A stretch of 64,000 nt of DNA from QAMX01 sp964515055 (lineage in GTDB: Bacteria; Bacillota; Clostridia; Oscillospirales; QAMX01). Under the pieces are notes generated by a model. It made no database searches and was not told the origin of the DNA. It saw only the letters and a list, made by a program, of their open reading frames with translations. Numbering within the stretch: position 1 is the stretch's first letter; each line of letters opens with the position of its first letter. Of this stretch, positions 27,180 to 36,227 are shown one piece after another. Position numbers and translations under genes: made by a program. Location of the stretch: assembly GCA_964515055.1 (NCBI GenBank), contig CAZEUG010000001.1:62001-126000 (forward strand). Direction: 5' to 3'.

Positions 27180-29405
27180 ATGAGATCACCGGAACAGGAA
27201 GAACAGAACAAGCTGGCAGATACGCTTGCATTGATTCAGGAGGAGCTCCGCAAGCTGGGTCAGGATCAGTCCAGCCTGCATTCCGAACTGCATGATCGTG
27301 CCAAATATATGTGGCAGGAGCTGCCGCAGCAGGTTCGCACCTTCGACGATGTCGTGGAGCTCTCCGCACAGCTGAGCGAAGTGGCACACAGCGAAATGCA
27401 GCTCAATGATGCAGCACACCGCCGCACTGTGCTGGAAAAAATGAAGGAAAAACCGTATTTTGGCCGCGTGGATTTCCGGGAGCCGTCCGGCACGGAGGAA
27501 ACGGTGTATATCGGACTGGCCAACCTGATGCGCGCTGATTATACATCGGCCGTCTGCGACTGGCGAACGCCGGTGGCCGGTCTGTTCTATGAAAACGGCG
27601 TCGGAATGACCAGCTATGAAGGGCCGGACGGTTCCGTTTCCTGCGAAGTGCTGCGCCTCCGACAATATGAAATTGAACAGGGCGAGCTGAAGTTGGCGAT
27701 TGATTCGGACGTCCGCATCGATGACAGCATCCTGCTGAACGTGCTGGGCGGCGACTCCAGCGACCAGATGAAAACCATTGTCTCCACCATCCAACGCGAA
27801 CAGAATCAGGTCATCCGCGACAGCGACCATGAACTGCTCCTCGTACTGGGGCCGGCCGGAAGCGGCAAAACCAGCATTGCACTGCACCGCGTGGCGTATC
27901 TGCTGTACCGCGACCGCAAAAAGCTGAAATCGAAAAACGTCCTGATCTTTTCGCCCAATGACCTCTTTTCCAACTATATTGCCGGCGTCCTGCCGGAGCT
28001 GGGCGAGGATGAAGCGCAGACGACGACGTTTGCCGATATGATCCGAAAATACTGCGGTGTCTCGGTGCTGGAAATGTACGAACAGGTGGAATTCCTGGCC
28101 ACAGCCGCCGACACGCCCGCCAATCGCATCCGCCACCTTGGCATTCGACTGAAGGGCAGCCCGGAATTTCCAAAAAGCGTCCGCAGCTTCCTGGAAAATT
28201 ACCTCCCGCCCTTCCGCGACCTGACGTTTCAGGGCGAACGGATTCTGTCTGCCGGACAGCTGGCTGCCCTGTATGCCGTCCGCTATGCCCACATGAACCG
28301 CATGGATCGCCTACAGGCGATTTATGACGAAGTTGCCCGGCGCATGAAGCCGCTCCGCCGCCGATACTGCGTAGCAAAAAAAGAAGAGCTTCTCCGCGCC
28401 AACCCGTCCGAGGGCGAGACGCACATCGACCAGCAGGTGCAGCACGCATTTCACGATGCCGCCGGTCTGGCGCTGAAACGCATCCGACAATTCACGGAAA
28501 TCGACTTCCGCGAGCTGTACCGCAAAGCGCTGCTGTACGCCATTCGGGTGTCGAATCTGCTGAGCGAGGACGAAAAAACGCAGCTGACGGAAACCGTGCG
28601 CGAAATGTCGCTCCGGGACAAGCTGAAATTCGAAGACGGCGTTGGCGTCCTGCTGGTGATGACACTCTTTGGTGCCATTCCACCGGACAAAACGATCAAG
28701 CAGGTCGTGATTGATGAAGTGCAGGACTACAGCCCCGCACAGCATGAAATCTTTGCCGCCATTTTTGCCAATTGCAGTCTGACGCTGCTCGGCGACACCA
28801 ACCAGCTGGTCAATACCGGGATGGGTATGGACGATGGAGCGGCCATTCTCTCCATCTATCAACGGAAATCGAGCGCCATTCGCCGCCTGACCAAGAGCTA
28901 TCGATCAACGGCGGAAATCATGGAGCTGGCGGGTTCGGTCGTCGAACAGCATGACACGTCGGCCTGGTTTGAACGCCACGGTCAGCCCGTGAACTGGGTC
29001 ACGGCGGCAAACGAGCGCGAAGCGGTGGACGCCATCTGCGACCTCCTGGAAGCACCCGGCGCACCCAACACGGCGACTGCCGTCATCACCAAAACGAACG
29101 CGGAGGCGCGGCGGCTGTACGCCAAATGCAGCAAGCGTGTCCGCAACCTGATTCTGGCTGATCACAACCGCATGGCCTATGAGCGGGGACGCTGTATCAT
29201 CCCACTGGCACTGGCCAAGGGCATGGAGTTTGACCGCGTGATTCTGGCCAACAGCGCGCAATACGGCGAAGGGGAAAGAAAGCTGCTGTATGTTGCGCTG
29301 ACCAGAGCCATGCATGAGCTGACGGTGATTTCCGTGCGAAAACCGTCTCCGCTGTTTGCATTGTACCGGAAGAAGCAGGAAACCGGCAGAGGAGGAGCAG
29401 AATGA
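27180..29405 (+). CDS. helD: HelD-type RNA polymerase recycling helicase
   Basis: This 741-residue UvrD-like ATPase has an N-terminal coiled-coil arm (EQEEQNKLADTLALIQEELRKLG), a conserved segment YIGLANLMRADYTSAVCDWRTPVAGLFYE typical of HelD, Walker A LGPAGSGKTSIALHRVAYLLYR, Walker B VVIDEVQDYSPAQHEIF and the C-terminal motifs AKGMEFDRVIL and LLYVALTRAMHELTV. HelD frees stalled RNA polymerase from nucleic acid using ATP. The ATG at 27180 follows AGAGGAGG at 27162-27169; an ATG at 27176 is in another frame. The stop overlaps the mrnC start. Confidence 0.9.
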   Translation: MRSPEQEEQNKLADTLALIQEELRKLGQDQSSLHSELHDRAKYMWQELPQQVRTFDDVVELSAQLSEVAHSEMQLNDAAHRRTVLEKMKEKPYFGRVDFREPSGTEETVYIGLANLMRADYTSAVCDWRTPVAGLFYENGVGMTSYEGPDGSVSCEVLRLRQYEIEQGELKLAIDSDVRIDDSILLNVLGGDSSDQMKTIVSTIQREQNQVIRDSDHELLLVLGPAGSGKTSIALHRVAYLLYRDRKKLKSKNVLIFSPNDLFSNYIAGVLPELGEDEAQTTTFADMIRKYCGVSVLEMYEQVEFLATAADTPANRIRHLGIRLKGSPEFPKSVRSFLENYLPPFRDLTFQGERILSAGQLAALYAVRYAHMNRMDRLQAIYDEVARRMKPLRRRYCVAKKEELLRANPSEGETHIDQQVQHAFHDAAGLALKRIRQFTEIDFRELYRKALLYAIRVSNLLSEDEKTQLTETVREMSLRDKLKFEDGVGVLLVMTLFGAIPPDKTIKQVVIDEVQDYSPAQHEIFAAIFANCSLTLLGDTNQLVNTGMGMDDGAAILSIYQRKSSAIRRLTKSYRSTAEIMELAGSVVEQHDTSAWFERHGQPVNWVTAANEREAVDAICDLLEAPGAPNTATAVITKTNAEARRLYAKCSKRVRNLILADHNRMAYERGRCIIPLALAKGMEFDRVILANSAQYGEGERKLLYVALTRAMHELTVISVRKPSPLFALYRKKQETGRGGAE

Positions 29406-29833
29406 ACGAACAACAGATGGAAAAGCTGCCGATGGATCGCCATGCGGCGGCGCAGCTCGGCGCACTGGAGCTGGCCTATATCGGGGACTGCGTCTTTGAA
29501 TTGCTGGTGCGCACACGGCTGCTGCAAACGACCGGGAAAAAGGTCAAGGAGCTGCACGGCGCCGTGGTGACGTATGTGCGCGCAGCGGGACAGGCGGCAC
29601 TGGCTCAGCGCCTGTCCGAACAGCTGACAGAGGAGGAACGTGCTGTTTTCCTGCGCGGGCGGAATCACCGCCATGCCCGCATTCCAAAGGGCAGCTCACC
29701 AGCCGAATATGCACTGGCAACGGCACTCGAGTCGCTCCTGGGCTATCTGTACCTCTGCGGCGATACGGAACGGATTGAGGCGCTCGTAGAGCCGATCTTT
29801 TCGGAACCGCCCGCAGGACAGGGCACACGATGA
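29402..29833 (+). CDS. mrnC: Mini-ribonuclease III
   Basis: This 143-residue protein is an RNase III catalytic domain without the double-stranded-RNA-binding domain. The signature is LELAYIGDCVFELLVR with the acidic residues for Mg2+, and RNHRHARIPKGSSPAEYALATALESLLGYLYL is the second conserved block. In Bacillus it matures 23S rRNA ends. It starts within the helD stop (ATGA overlap), so the two are translationally coupled. Confidence 0.92.
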   Translation: MNEQQMEKLPMDRHAAAQLGALELAYIGDCVFELLVRTRLLQTTGKKVKELHGAVVTYVRAAGQAALAQRLSEQLTEEERAVFLRGRNHRHARIPKGSSPAEYALATALESLLGYLYLCGDTERIEALVEPIFSEPPAGQGTR

Positions 29834-29856
29834 ACGCTGATATCGAACAAACAACA

Positions 29857-29888
29857 AGATGGCGCGGACAGATCAGTCCGCGCCATCT
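29857..29888. terminator. Hairpin between mrnC and the SLOG gene
   Basis: A perfect 12-bp G+C-rich stem (29857-29868 with 29877-29888) lies between the converging genes, and the SLOG stop codon falls in its loop region. The minus-strand side is followed by a T-rich run, the plus side by a short GTTTC, so it best serves the minus-strand gene and perhaps both. Confidence 0.65.
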
Positions 29889-30418
29889 GTTTCAGAAAGA
29901 CGAAGCTGTGAAGCATTGTGTGCCGGGGGACAGAGGTTGATCAAACGCCGCCCGAAGGATTGCGCCAGCCGGTAGGTGGAGGCGGTTCCGCCGCGGCGTT
30001 CGCCGTCAAAATAGGCGATACAGACCGAGGCGCTTTCGACCATGCTGCGGTTACGAACCTGCATACAGCCATTGTAGTAGGGTGTGAGCGACGTGTAAAG
30101 GAGGTGGTTGGCGCGTCTGGTCAGGCTGGAATAGACCTCCTGATCGGCAGGACGCCAGCGGGCATCCTGTTCCAGACAGGGAACGGCCAGCCAAAGCACA
30201 ACCGGCAGGCCGCTGTCCCGCACTGAAAGAACAGCCTGCGCGGCCAACGTATCAAAGCCAAGCGCGGCACCGCTGATAAAGCGGGTGATGCCCTCGGCGT
30301 ACAGGTCGGTCACAAGCGCCGGAAGCTCCAAACGCAGCCGGTTGCATTCAACGGTAGAAATGAGCCGGTGCCCGGTAAACATGGCGGTTTTCTGAATGTC
30401 TGCGGCAGGGACGATCAT
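29873..30418 (-). CDS. SLOG family protein (DUF1273/YpsA-like)
   Basis: This 181-residue Rossmann-like protein has the motif AMFTGHRLIS near the N-terminus, the nucleotide-binding SGAALGFDTLAAQAVL, and the end block SASVCIAYFDGERRGGTASTYRLAQ. That is the YpsA/DUF1273 branch of the SLOG superfamily, which binds nucleotide-like ligands and whose role is not settled. I prefer the ATG at 30418, with GGAGG four bases upstream, over the longer start at 30457. It converges on mrnC. Confidence 0.82.
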   Translation of the reverse strand: MIVPAADIQKTAMFTGHRLISTVECNRLRLELPALVTDLYAEGITRFISGAALGFDTLAAQAVLSVRDSGLPVVLWLAVPCLEQDARWRPADQEVYSSLTRRANHLLYTSLTPYYNGCMQVRNRSMVESASVCIAYFDGERRGGTASTYRLAQSFGRRLINLCPPAHNASQLRLSETDGAD

Positions 30419-30564
30419 GCTTCCTCCAACTGCCCGAACCAGGCGGGCAGCATCCAAACAAAAGTTCTATAATAAGTATAACACAAAACCCGGCCACTTG
30501 TCAAACGAAATCATCGACTCTGAAAAAAAGAAATGGCGCAGCCCAAAAAATCATGGGGCGGACA

Positions 30565-30592
30565 TGGAAACTTTACAACTATAGACTATAAT
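30565..30592 (+). promoter_or_regulatory. Likely promoter of the DHHW lipoprotein gene
   Basis: TATAAT at 30587-30592 is preceded 16 bp away by TGGAAA, a weak -35 match. It lies about 70 bp before the start codon. Nothing else stands out in the roughly 250-bp gap between the SLOG gene and this gene. Confidence 0.55.
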
Positions 30593-30665
30593 AGAGAACT
30601 GCACAGCTGCCCGCCAAACAGGGACGATGCGCATGGATTTTTGAAACAAGAGAGGATTCGTCTGA

Positions 30666-31880
30666 ATGAAAGATACACACACCAAACGCCTGGCGTCTCT
30701 GCTGGCCGCCCTTTGCGCAACGGCACAGCTGACCGCCTGTTCCGCCGGTACACCGACACCAGCCGGCACAACAGAACCGACGCAGACCACGCCGGTTCCG
30801 GCCACTTCAACGTCCACCATCGGCACGCTGCCACCTGTCGCCCTGCAGACAACGCCGCCCGAATCGTCGGCCTCGTCCACCAGCACATCGGCCACAACGC
30901 CGCCTGTCATGAGTACAACGACCGGCGTACAGACGTCCGGCAAGGACGGCAAAACCGCCAGTACCACCCCGATCGATCTCGGCAACGTCCTTGTCATCGG
31001 CAATTCTGCCATGGAACACTATTATGGCGTTGACAGCGTGCTCGAATCCTACGCCGGGACGGTTTCATCCATCAAGGCGCAGCTGCCGGACGTCAATGTG
31101 TATGCGATGTTCTGTCCCAGCGCCGTCGAATTCTGCGCACCCGCCAAATATCAGGCAGGCACCCGCTCCCAGCAGCGCGCCATGAACGTGATCTATGATG
31201 CGCTGCAAAACGGCGCACTCGGCGTGGATACCTGGTCGGAGCTGAACCAGCACGCAACGGAATACCTCTATTTCCGAACAGACCATCACTGGACACAGCG
31301 CGGCGCGTATTACGCCTATGTCGCGTTCTGCAAAACTGCCGGAATCGAACCGCATGACCTCTCCGAATACGAGACGGGGCTGGTGGAAAACTTTGTCGGC
31401 ACCATGAGCATCTATGCCAAGGATTATGCAGAACGATTCTATCAGAATCCGGACACTGTCGAGTATTTCCGCCCGATTCATTCCTCCACCATGACCGTGT
31501 ACGCCTCGGCCAATCTGACCAACGGGAGCGCCCGTTCGGTGGTGGCCAGCCAGGAATCCGCCGACAAAATGGCACGCGGCAGCAAATACAGTATGTTCCT
31601 CGCCGGTGACAACCCGATTACCCACATCGTCAGCGATACGATTCGCAATGGTCGCGTCTGCATCGTGACCAAAGAGTCCTACGGCAACGCGCTCGTCCCA
31701 TTCCTTACCGACCACTTCGAGGAAATCTACGTCATTGACCCGCGCCAGTTCAATACAAGCGGCAAACCCTCCCTGAACCTGATCGATTTTGCCAGGGAAC
31801 ACGGCGCAACCGATATCGTCTGCATCAATGCATCGGTGCTGCTGCCGGGCATCAACCAATACCTCAAAAAAATGATCTGA
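30666..31880 (+). CDS. DHHW family lipoprotein (AlgX/AlgJ-like SGNH fold)
   Basis: This 404-residue protein has a lipoprotein signal with lipobox LTAC (C25), then a Thr/Ser/Pro-rich linker to about residue 105, and a globular domain with VIGNSAMEHYYGVDSVL and the family signature FRTDHHWTQRGAYYAY. DHHW proteins are related to the acyltransferases/esterases that modify exported polysaccharide, so a role in O-acetylation or deacetylation of a wall polymer is plausible. It is monocistronic between its own promoter and terminator. Confidence 0.85.
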   Translation: MKDTHTKRLASLLAALCATAQLTACSAGTPTPAGTTEPTQTTPVPATSTSTIGTLPPVALQTTPPESSASSTSTSATTPPVMSTTTGVQTSGKDGKTASTTPIDLGNVLVIGNSAMEHYYGVDSVLESYAGTVSSIKAQLPDVNVYAMFCPSAVEFCAPAKYQAGTRSQQRAMNVIYDALQNGALGVDTWSELNQHATEYLYFRTDHHWTQRGAYYAYVAFCKTAGIEPHDLSEYETGLVENFVGTMSIYAKDYAERFYQNPDTVEYFRPIHSSTMTVYASANLTNGSARSVVASQESADKMARGSKYSMFLAGDNPITHIVSDTIRNGRVCIVTKESYGNALVPFLTDHFEEIYVIDPRQFNTSGKPSLNLIDFAREHGATDIVCINASVLLPGINQYLKKMI

Positions 31881-31890
31881 CAAGGGCACA

Positions 31891-31938
31891 AAACCGGGGC
31901 ATTCCTTCCGATTGAGACGGATGTGCCCCGGTTTTTTT
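31891..31938 (+). terminator. Intrinsic terminator after the DHHW gene
   Basis: A perfect 11-bp stem (31891-31901 with 31924-31934) ends in seven T at 31932-31938. Confidence 0.85.
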
Positions 31939-31948
31939 ACAGTCGGAC

Positions 31949-31977
31949 TTGACGCGGCGAAAAAAGCATGGTATAAT
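31949..31977 (+). promoter_or_regulatory. Promoter of the T-box/lrp/aminotransferase operon
   Basis: TTGACG at 31949-31954 and TATAAT at 31972-31977 have a 17-bp spacer. Transcription would begin near 31984, at the start of the T-box leader. Confidence 0.88.
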
Positions 31978-31983
31978 AAGCAA

Positions 31984-32240
31984 AAGCGTAGACGGGAAAG
32001 AGTACGGTGCCATTCTGCAGCGCAGAGAGAAGGCGGCTGGTGAAAGCCTTTGTGCAGCGGTACTGGAAGCGGTCCCTGAGCTGTGAACCGAAAGGCTTTT
32101 CGAGTAGGCTTCACCGGTTCCTCCACCGTGAACGGAGTGCGACAGGCAGCTGTCGGCAGAGTGCAGGGGCATTCCCCCTGAATTTAGGTGGTAACGCGGG
32201 CTGTTCCAGTTCGTCCTAAGCTGAATTGATTCGGCTTGGG
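31984..32240 (+). promoter_or_regulatory. T-box riboswitch leader
   Basis: The leader has the recognised T-box parts in order: a stem I with AAAGAGTA at 31997-32004 and the distal AGAGAG loop near 32024, a specifier-loop side reading GGAAGCGGTCCCTGAG at about 32065-32080, the antiterminator T-box AATTTAGGTGGTAACGCGG at 32181-32199, and a terminator (32215-32225 with 32230-32240, then T tract). Uncharged tRNA would bind and allow read-through. The TGGT bulge predicts a tRNA with discriminator A. The specifier is GCG (Ala) or CGG (Arg) depending on alignment; I cannot decide by eye. Confidence 0.85.
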
Positions 32241-32303
32241 ATTTTTTTATTTTCAAAAACAGATGCTCCCTTTGGGGCATTCCATTGACGGGAGGTTTTC
32301 AAA

Positions 32304-32792
32304 ATGCCGGATCTGAATCAAATGCTGAAACTGATGGAAACCAATGGCCGCATCACCTGCGCACAGCTGGCATCCATGCTCGGATGCAGCGAAGCGGAAG
32401 TGGCGGATGCAGTCGGCACACTTGAAAAAAACAAAACCATCATCGGCTACACCACGATTGTGGACTGGGATAAGACCGATCGCGAGGTCGTCTCCGCTCT
32501 GATCGAGGTCAAGGTCGTTCCGCAGCGCGGCGAAGGCTTTGACCGCGTCGCATCGCGCATCTATCAGTACAAGGAGGTCGACAGTGTCTATCTGATGAGC
32601 GGCGGCTTTGACCTGATGGTGCTGATTGAAGGAAAAACGCTGAAGGAAGTCGCGCTGTTTGTTGCACAAAAGCTGGCAATTATGGAGTCTGTCAGCGCAA
32701 CGGCAACGCATTTCGTGCTGAAAAAATACAAAGACAAGGGCGTCATCTTCAACGATGAACCGGGCGAAGATAAGCGCACCATGTTGGTCTGA
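32304..32792 (+). CDS. Lrp/AsnC family transcriptional regulator
   Basis: This 162-residue protein has an N-terminal winged helix-turn-helix (LNQMLKLMETNGRITCAQLASMLGCSEAEVADAV) and a C-terminal RAM ligand-binding domain (SVYLMSGGFDLMVLIEGKTLKEVALFVAQKL). Such regulators sense amino acids and usually control transport or synthesis. It is the first gene after the T-box leader and is followed 13 bp later by an aminotransferase gene, an arrangement like the alaR-alaT pair of Bacillus subtilis, so alanine is a possible ligand. Confidence 0.92.
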   Translation: MPDLNQMLKLMETNGRITCAQLASMLGCSEAEVADAVGTLEKNKTIIGYTTIVDWDKTDREVVSALIEVKVVPQRGEGFDRVASRIYQYKEVDSVYLMSGGFDLMVLIEGKTLKEVALFVAQKLAIMESVSATATHFVLKKYKDKGVIFNDEPGEDKRTMLV

Positions 32793-32805
32793 TAGGGAGA
32801 TACCT

Positions 32806-33972
32806 ATGCCAATTTCAGAAAAATTCAATCAAAAAGCGGTAGCGCTGAAGCCAAGCGGAATCCGCAAGTTTTTTGATCTGGCCTATACGATGGAGGACGT
32901 CGTTTCACTCGGCATCGGTGAGCCGGACTTTGTCACCCCCTGGCACATCCGCGACGCCGGGATTTATTCGCTGGAAAAGGGCAACACCATGTACACGCCG
33001 AACGGCGGCCTGCCGCAGCTGCGGACGGCACTGTCTGCGTATCTGCGCCGCCGGTTCGATATGGACTATCAGCCGGAGGAAATCCTGGTGACGGTGGGCG
33101 GCAGCGAGGCGATTGATCTGTCTCTGCGCGCCATTCTGGAGCCGGGCGATGAGGTCATCATTCCGGAGCCGAGCTTCGTCTGCTATGACCCGATCACGCA
33201 GCTCTGCGGCGGCGTTTCCGTCCCGCTTCCGACGCTGGCCGAGGATGCTTTCCGTCTGACGGCAGATCGGCTCGAAGCGGCGATTACACCGCGTACCAAG
33301 GTGCTGATTCTGCCGTTTCCGAACAACCCGACCGGCGCGGTCATGCGCCGTGAACATCTGGAACCCATTGCGGAGGTCTGCATCCGGCACGATCTCGTGG
33401 TGGTCAGCGACGAAATCTACGGTGAACTGACATACGGCGGCGAACGCCACGTTTCCATTGCAACGCTGCCGGGGATGCATGAGCGGACGATTGTCGTTTC
33501 CGGCCTCGCCAAGAGCCATGCCATGACCGGCTGGCGCATCGGCTATGCCGCGGCACCGGTCGAGGCGGTCAAGCTGATGACGAAAATCCATCAGTTCGCC
33601 CTCATGTGCGCACCGACGGTCAGTCAGTATGCCGCACTGGAAGCCATCGAAAACGGCGACGAAGATATTCAGGAAATGAAGGAAGAATACGACCAGCGCC
33701 GCCGCTTCATCTGTGACGGGCTGAACCGGATGGGTCTGCCGTGCTTTGAACCCTGCGGCGCCTTTTACGTCTTTCCCGATATCCGCTCCACCGGGCTGTC
33801 GAGCGATGAATTCTGCCGGAGGCTGCTGGTCGAGCAGCACGTTGCCGTCATTCCGGGCAATGCATTCGGCGCAGCCGGTGAGGGCTTTGTCCGCTGCTCC
33901 TATGCCTACTCTGTCCAGAAAATCGCCGCTGCACTCGAGCGGATTGAAGCGTTCCTGAAGAAATCTCTCTGA
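32806..33972 (+). CDS. Class I/II pyridoxal phosphate aminotransferase
   Basis: This 388-residue fold-type I aminotransferase starts at the ATG at 32806, after AGGGAG. Landmarks are LGIGEPDFVTPWHI, the substrate-pocket FPNNPTGAVM, the cofactor-contact DEIYGEL and the PLP-lysine motif SGLAKSHAMTGWRIGY. It transfers amino groups between amino acids and keto acids; members of this subgroup act on alanine, aspartate or aromatic amino acids. With the Lrp regulator it lies under the T-box, which argues for a biosynthetic role sensing one tRNA's charging state. Confidence 0.92.
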   Translation: MPISEKFNQKAVALKPSGIRKFFDLAYTMEDVVSLGIGEPDFVTPWHIRDAGIYSLEKGNTMYTPNGGLPQLRTALSAYLRRRFDMDYQPEEILVTVGGSEAIDLSLRAILEPGDEVIIPEPSFVCYDPITQLCGGVSVPLPTLAEDAFRLTADRLEAAITPRTKVLILPFPNNPTGAVMRREHLEPIAEVCIRHDLVVVSDEIYGELTYGGERHVSIATLPGMHERTIVVSGLAKSHAMTGWRIGYAAAPVEAVKLMTKIHQFALMCAPTVSQYAALEAIENGDEDIQEMKEEYDQRRRFICDGLNRMGLPCFEPCGAFYVFPDIRSTGLSSDEFCRRLLVEQHVAVIPGNAFGAAGEGFVRCSYAYSVQKIAAALERIEAFLKKSL

Positions 33973-34018
33973 CCTCTGCCGCTTGCTTGCGAAGCAGAGC
34001 TGAAAGGAGCAGACCGAT

Positions 34019-35179
34019 ATGTACGATACAAAAGATCGTCGCGTTGCGGTTATCCGCTGCAAAGCGTATGAACCGGCGCAGATTGACGCGGCGTTTGATG
34101 AAGTCTTTGCGGCGTTCCCGATTGCACAGACGGTATCCGGTAAAACCGTTCTGATCAAGGCCAATCTACTGGCGGCACATCAACCGGAAAAGGCCGCAAC
34201 CACACATCCGGCGCTGGTGTCGGCGCTGGCAAAACGACTGTATGCCTGCGGAGCCGTCTCCGTCACGATTGGTGACAGTCCGGGCGGCATTTTTACCCAT
34301 GGTGCAGTGGACACCATCTACCGCATCACCGGCATGAAGCAGGCGGCGGAAGAGAGCGGCGCCCGCCTGAATGACGATTTTTCGGAGACGGAAATCGTTT
34401 CGCCCGATGGCGCGAAGACCATGCGGCTCGCCTCCTATGTGCGCTCGGCCGATGTGATCATCTCGTTTGCCAAGCTGAAAACACACACCTATGCCCGCAT
34501 GACAGGTGCCGTGAAAAACCTGTATGGTGCCGTTGCCGGTCTGGAAAAAGCAAAATATCACGCCAAGCTGCCGGAACGGACGGAATTTGCGAAGCTGATC
34601 TGCGATATCTGCGACATTGTCGCACCGGACTTTTCACTGATTGACGGTGTCGTCGGCATGGAGGGCAAAGGCCCCGGAACCGGGGATCCCAAGCCGGCTG
34701 GTCTGCTGATCGCCGCGCAGAATCCGCACTGCGCCGACCTGGCAGCGGCCAAATTGATTGGAATGACCCCGGCGCGCATCCCGATTCTTCAGGAATCCAT
34801 CCGGCGCGGCTATGCACCGGAGCAACCCGATCAGCTGACGATCATTGGCCTGCCGCTGCAACAGGCGGCGGTTCGCTTTTTGCCGCCGCCCTATATGGGC
34901 AGCGCCGGTCTGCTCTCGCTGCTGCCCGGCCGTCTGCGCAACCCGGTGACACGCCTGTTAGAGCCGTATCCCTTTGTCGATCCGGACAGATGCATCGGCT
35001 GCGGCGAATGCGCCCGCGCCTGTCCCAAGCACACCATCCGGATTGCCAACGGACACGCAGTCATTGATCATACACCGTGCATCAAATGCTATTGCTGTCA
35101 TGAAATGTGCCGCCTGAAGGCCATCCGGCTGAAAAAATGTCTCCGGAAACCAAAGGACGGCACCGAAAAGAGGGGATAG
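34019..35179 (+). CDS. DUF362 domain protein with C-terminal 4Fe-4S ferredoxin
   Basis: This 386-residue protein has an N-terminal DUF362 domain (KTVLIKANLLAAHQPEKA, then TIGDSPGG and FAKLKTHTYARMTGAVKNLYG) and a C-terminal ferredoxin region with CIGCGECARACPKHTI and CIKCYCCHEMC clusters, enough for two [4Fe-4S] centres. The family is common in anaerobes and its reaction is unknown. It begins 46 bp after the aminotransferase and its stop is one base before ispE. Confidence 0.9.
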   Translation: MYDTKDRRVAVIRCKAYEPAQIDAAFDEVFAAFPIAQTVSGKTVLIKANLLAAHQPEKAATTHPALVSALAKRLYACGAVSVTIGDSPGGIFTHGAVDTIYRITGMKQAAEESGARLNDDFSETEIVSPDGAKTMRLASYVRSADVIISFAKLKTHTYARMTGAVKNLYGAVAGLEKAKYHAKLPERTEFAKLICDICDIVAPDFSLIDGVVGMEGKGPGTGDPKPAGLLIAAQNPHCADLAAAKLIGMTPARIPILQESIRRGYAPEQPDQLTIIGLPLQQAAVRFLPPPYMGSAGLLSLLPGRLRNPVTRLLEPYPFVDPDRCIGCGECARACPKHTIRIANGHAVIDHTPCIKCYCCHEMCRLKAIRLKKCLRKPKDGTEKRG

Positions 35180-35180
35180 T

Positions 35181-36041
35181 ATGCAGCTGCCTGCCTATGC
35201 AAAAGTGAATCTCACGCTGGATGTGCTGAATCGACGGGCAGACGGATACCATGAACTGCGCTCCATTATGCAGACGATTACACTGTGCGATTCAGTACAG
35301 GTCGAGGCGACGCGAGCGGACGAAACGACGATTCAAGTCAAAACCAACCGCACCTATCTTCCGGCGGATGAACGCAATACGGCTTATCAGGCCGCTGCAC
35401 GGTTCCTGCAGGCCGCAGGAATTTGTGCGTCGGTGTCCGTCCGGATTCAAAAGCGAATCCCGGTCGGTGCCGGGCTCGGCGGCGGCAGCGCCGATGCGGC
35501 AGCCGTCCTCCGGGCGCTGAACAGCAGCCTGAGCGTTCGAATGACGCCATCGGAGCTGGAGCAGCTGGCCATGACGGTTGGTGCGGATGTCCCGTTTCTG
35601 CTGCACGGCGGCTGCGCACTGGCCGAAGGCATTGGGGAACGCCTGACGCGACTGCCGGTTCTGCACGCACTGCCCATGGTCATCTGCAAGCCGCGCCCCT
35701 CCGCATCCACGCGGCACATTTTTGAAACGCTCGATGCAGTCGGCGTCGATGCCCATCCGGACACGGAGCGGGCGATTGAAGCCATCCGCGCCAATCAGCC
35801 GGAGCAGCTGGCCGGACAGCTGCACAATGTTCTGGAACCGGTGACTACGGCCATGCATCCGGTCGTCGGCAAAATCCGGAACAGCCTGCTGGAAGCGGGC
35901 GCGATGGGTGCCGCCATGACCGGAACTGGAACGGCGGTCTTCGCACTGTTCGACCAGAAAACAGCTGCACTGGCCGCAGTACGCCGCCTGAAGGCGCATT
36001 GGCCGCAGACCTATCTGGTTCAAACGGCCGCTGAATTTTGA
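35181..36041 (+). CDS. ispE: 4-diphosphocytidyl-2-C-methyl-D-erythritol kinase
   Basis: This 286-residue GHMP kinase phosphorylates CDP-methylerythritol in the non-mevalonate isoprenoid pathway. It opens with the conserved AYAKVNLTLDVLNRRADGYHEL and has the ATP motif PVGAGLGGGSADAAAVL and the end motif GAMGAAMTGTGTAVFAL. It follows the DUF362 gene after one base, so the two are likely cotranscribed. Confidence 0.95.
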   Translation: MQLPAYAKVNLTLDVLNRRADGYHELRSIMQTITLCDSVQVEATRADETTIQVKTNRTYLPADERNTAYQAAARFLQAAGICASVSVRIQKRIPVGAGLGGGSADAAAVLRALNSSLSVRMTPSELEQLAMTVGADVPFLLHGGCALAEGIGERLTRLPVLHALPMVICKPRPSASTRHIFETLDAVGVDAHPDTERAIEAIRANQPEQLAGQLHNVLEPVTTAMHPVVGKIRNSLLEAGAMGAAMTGTGTAVFALFDQKTAALAAVRRLKAHWPQTYLVQTAAEF

Positions 36042-36088
36042 TCGCCAACTGCAACGAAAGTTTTTTCGAAAAAATCTGGGGCAAACAC

Positions 36089-36117
36089 TTGCAATTTCAG
36101 CAAAAATATGATATCAT
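36089..36117 (+). promoter_or_regulatory. Promoter of rpmB
   Basis: TTGCAA at 36089-36094 and TATCAT at 36112-36117 have a 17-bp spacer, in an AT-rich gap about 110 bp before rpmB. Confidence 0.78.
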
Positions 36118-36227
36118 ATATAAGTCTTGTGCTTCGATCTATTTTTCGATGAGCCGAGAATCAAAAAGCTTCACGGTGGTTTCTCTGCCGTGTCCCGATA
36201 ACGAATCCTGAGGGAGGTGTGCTACAA

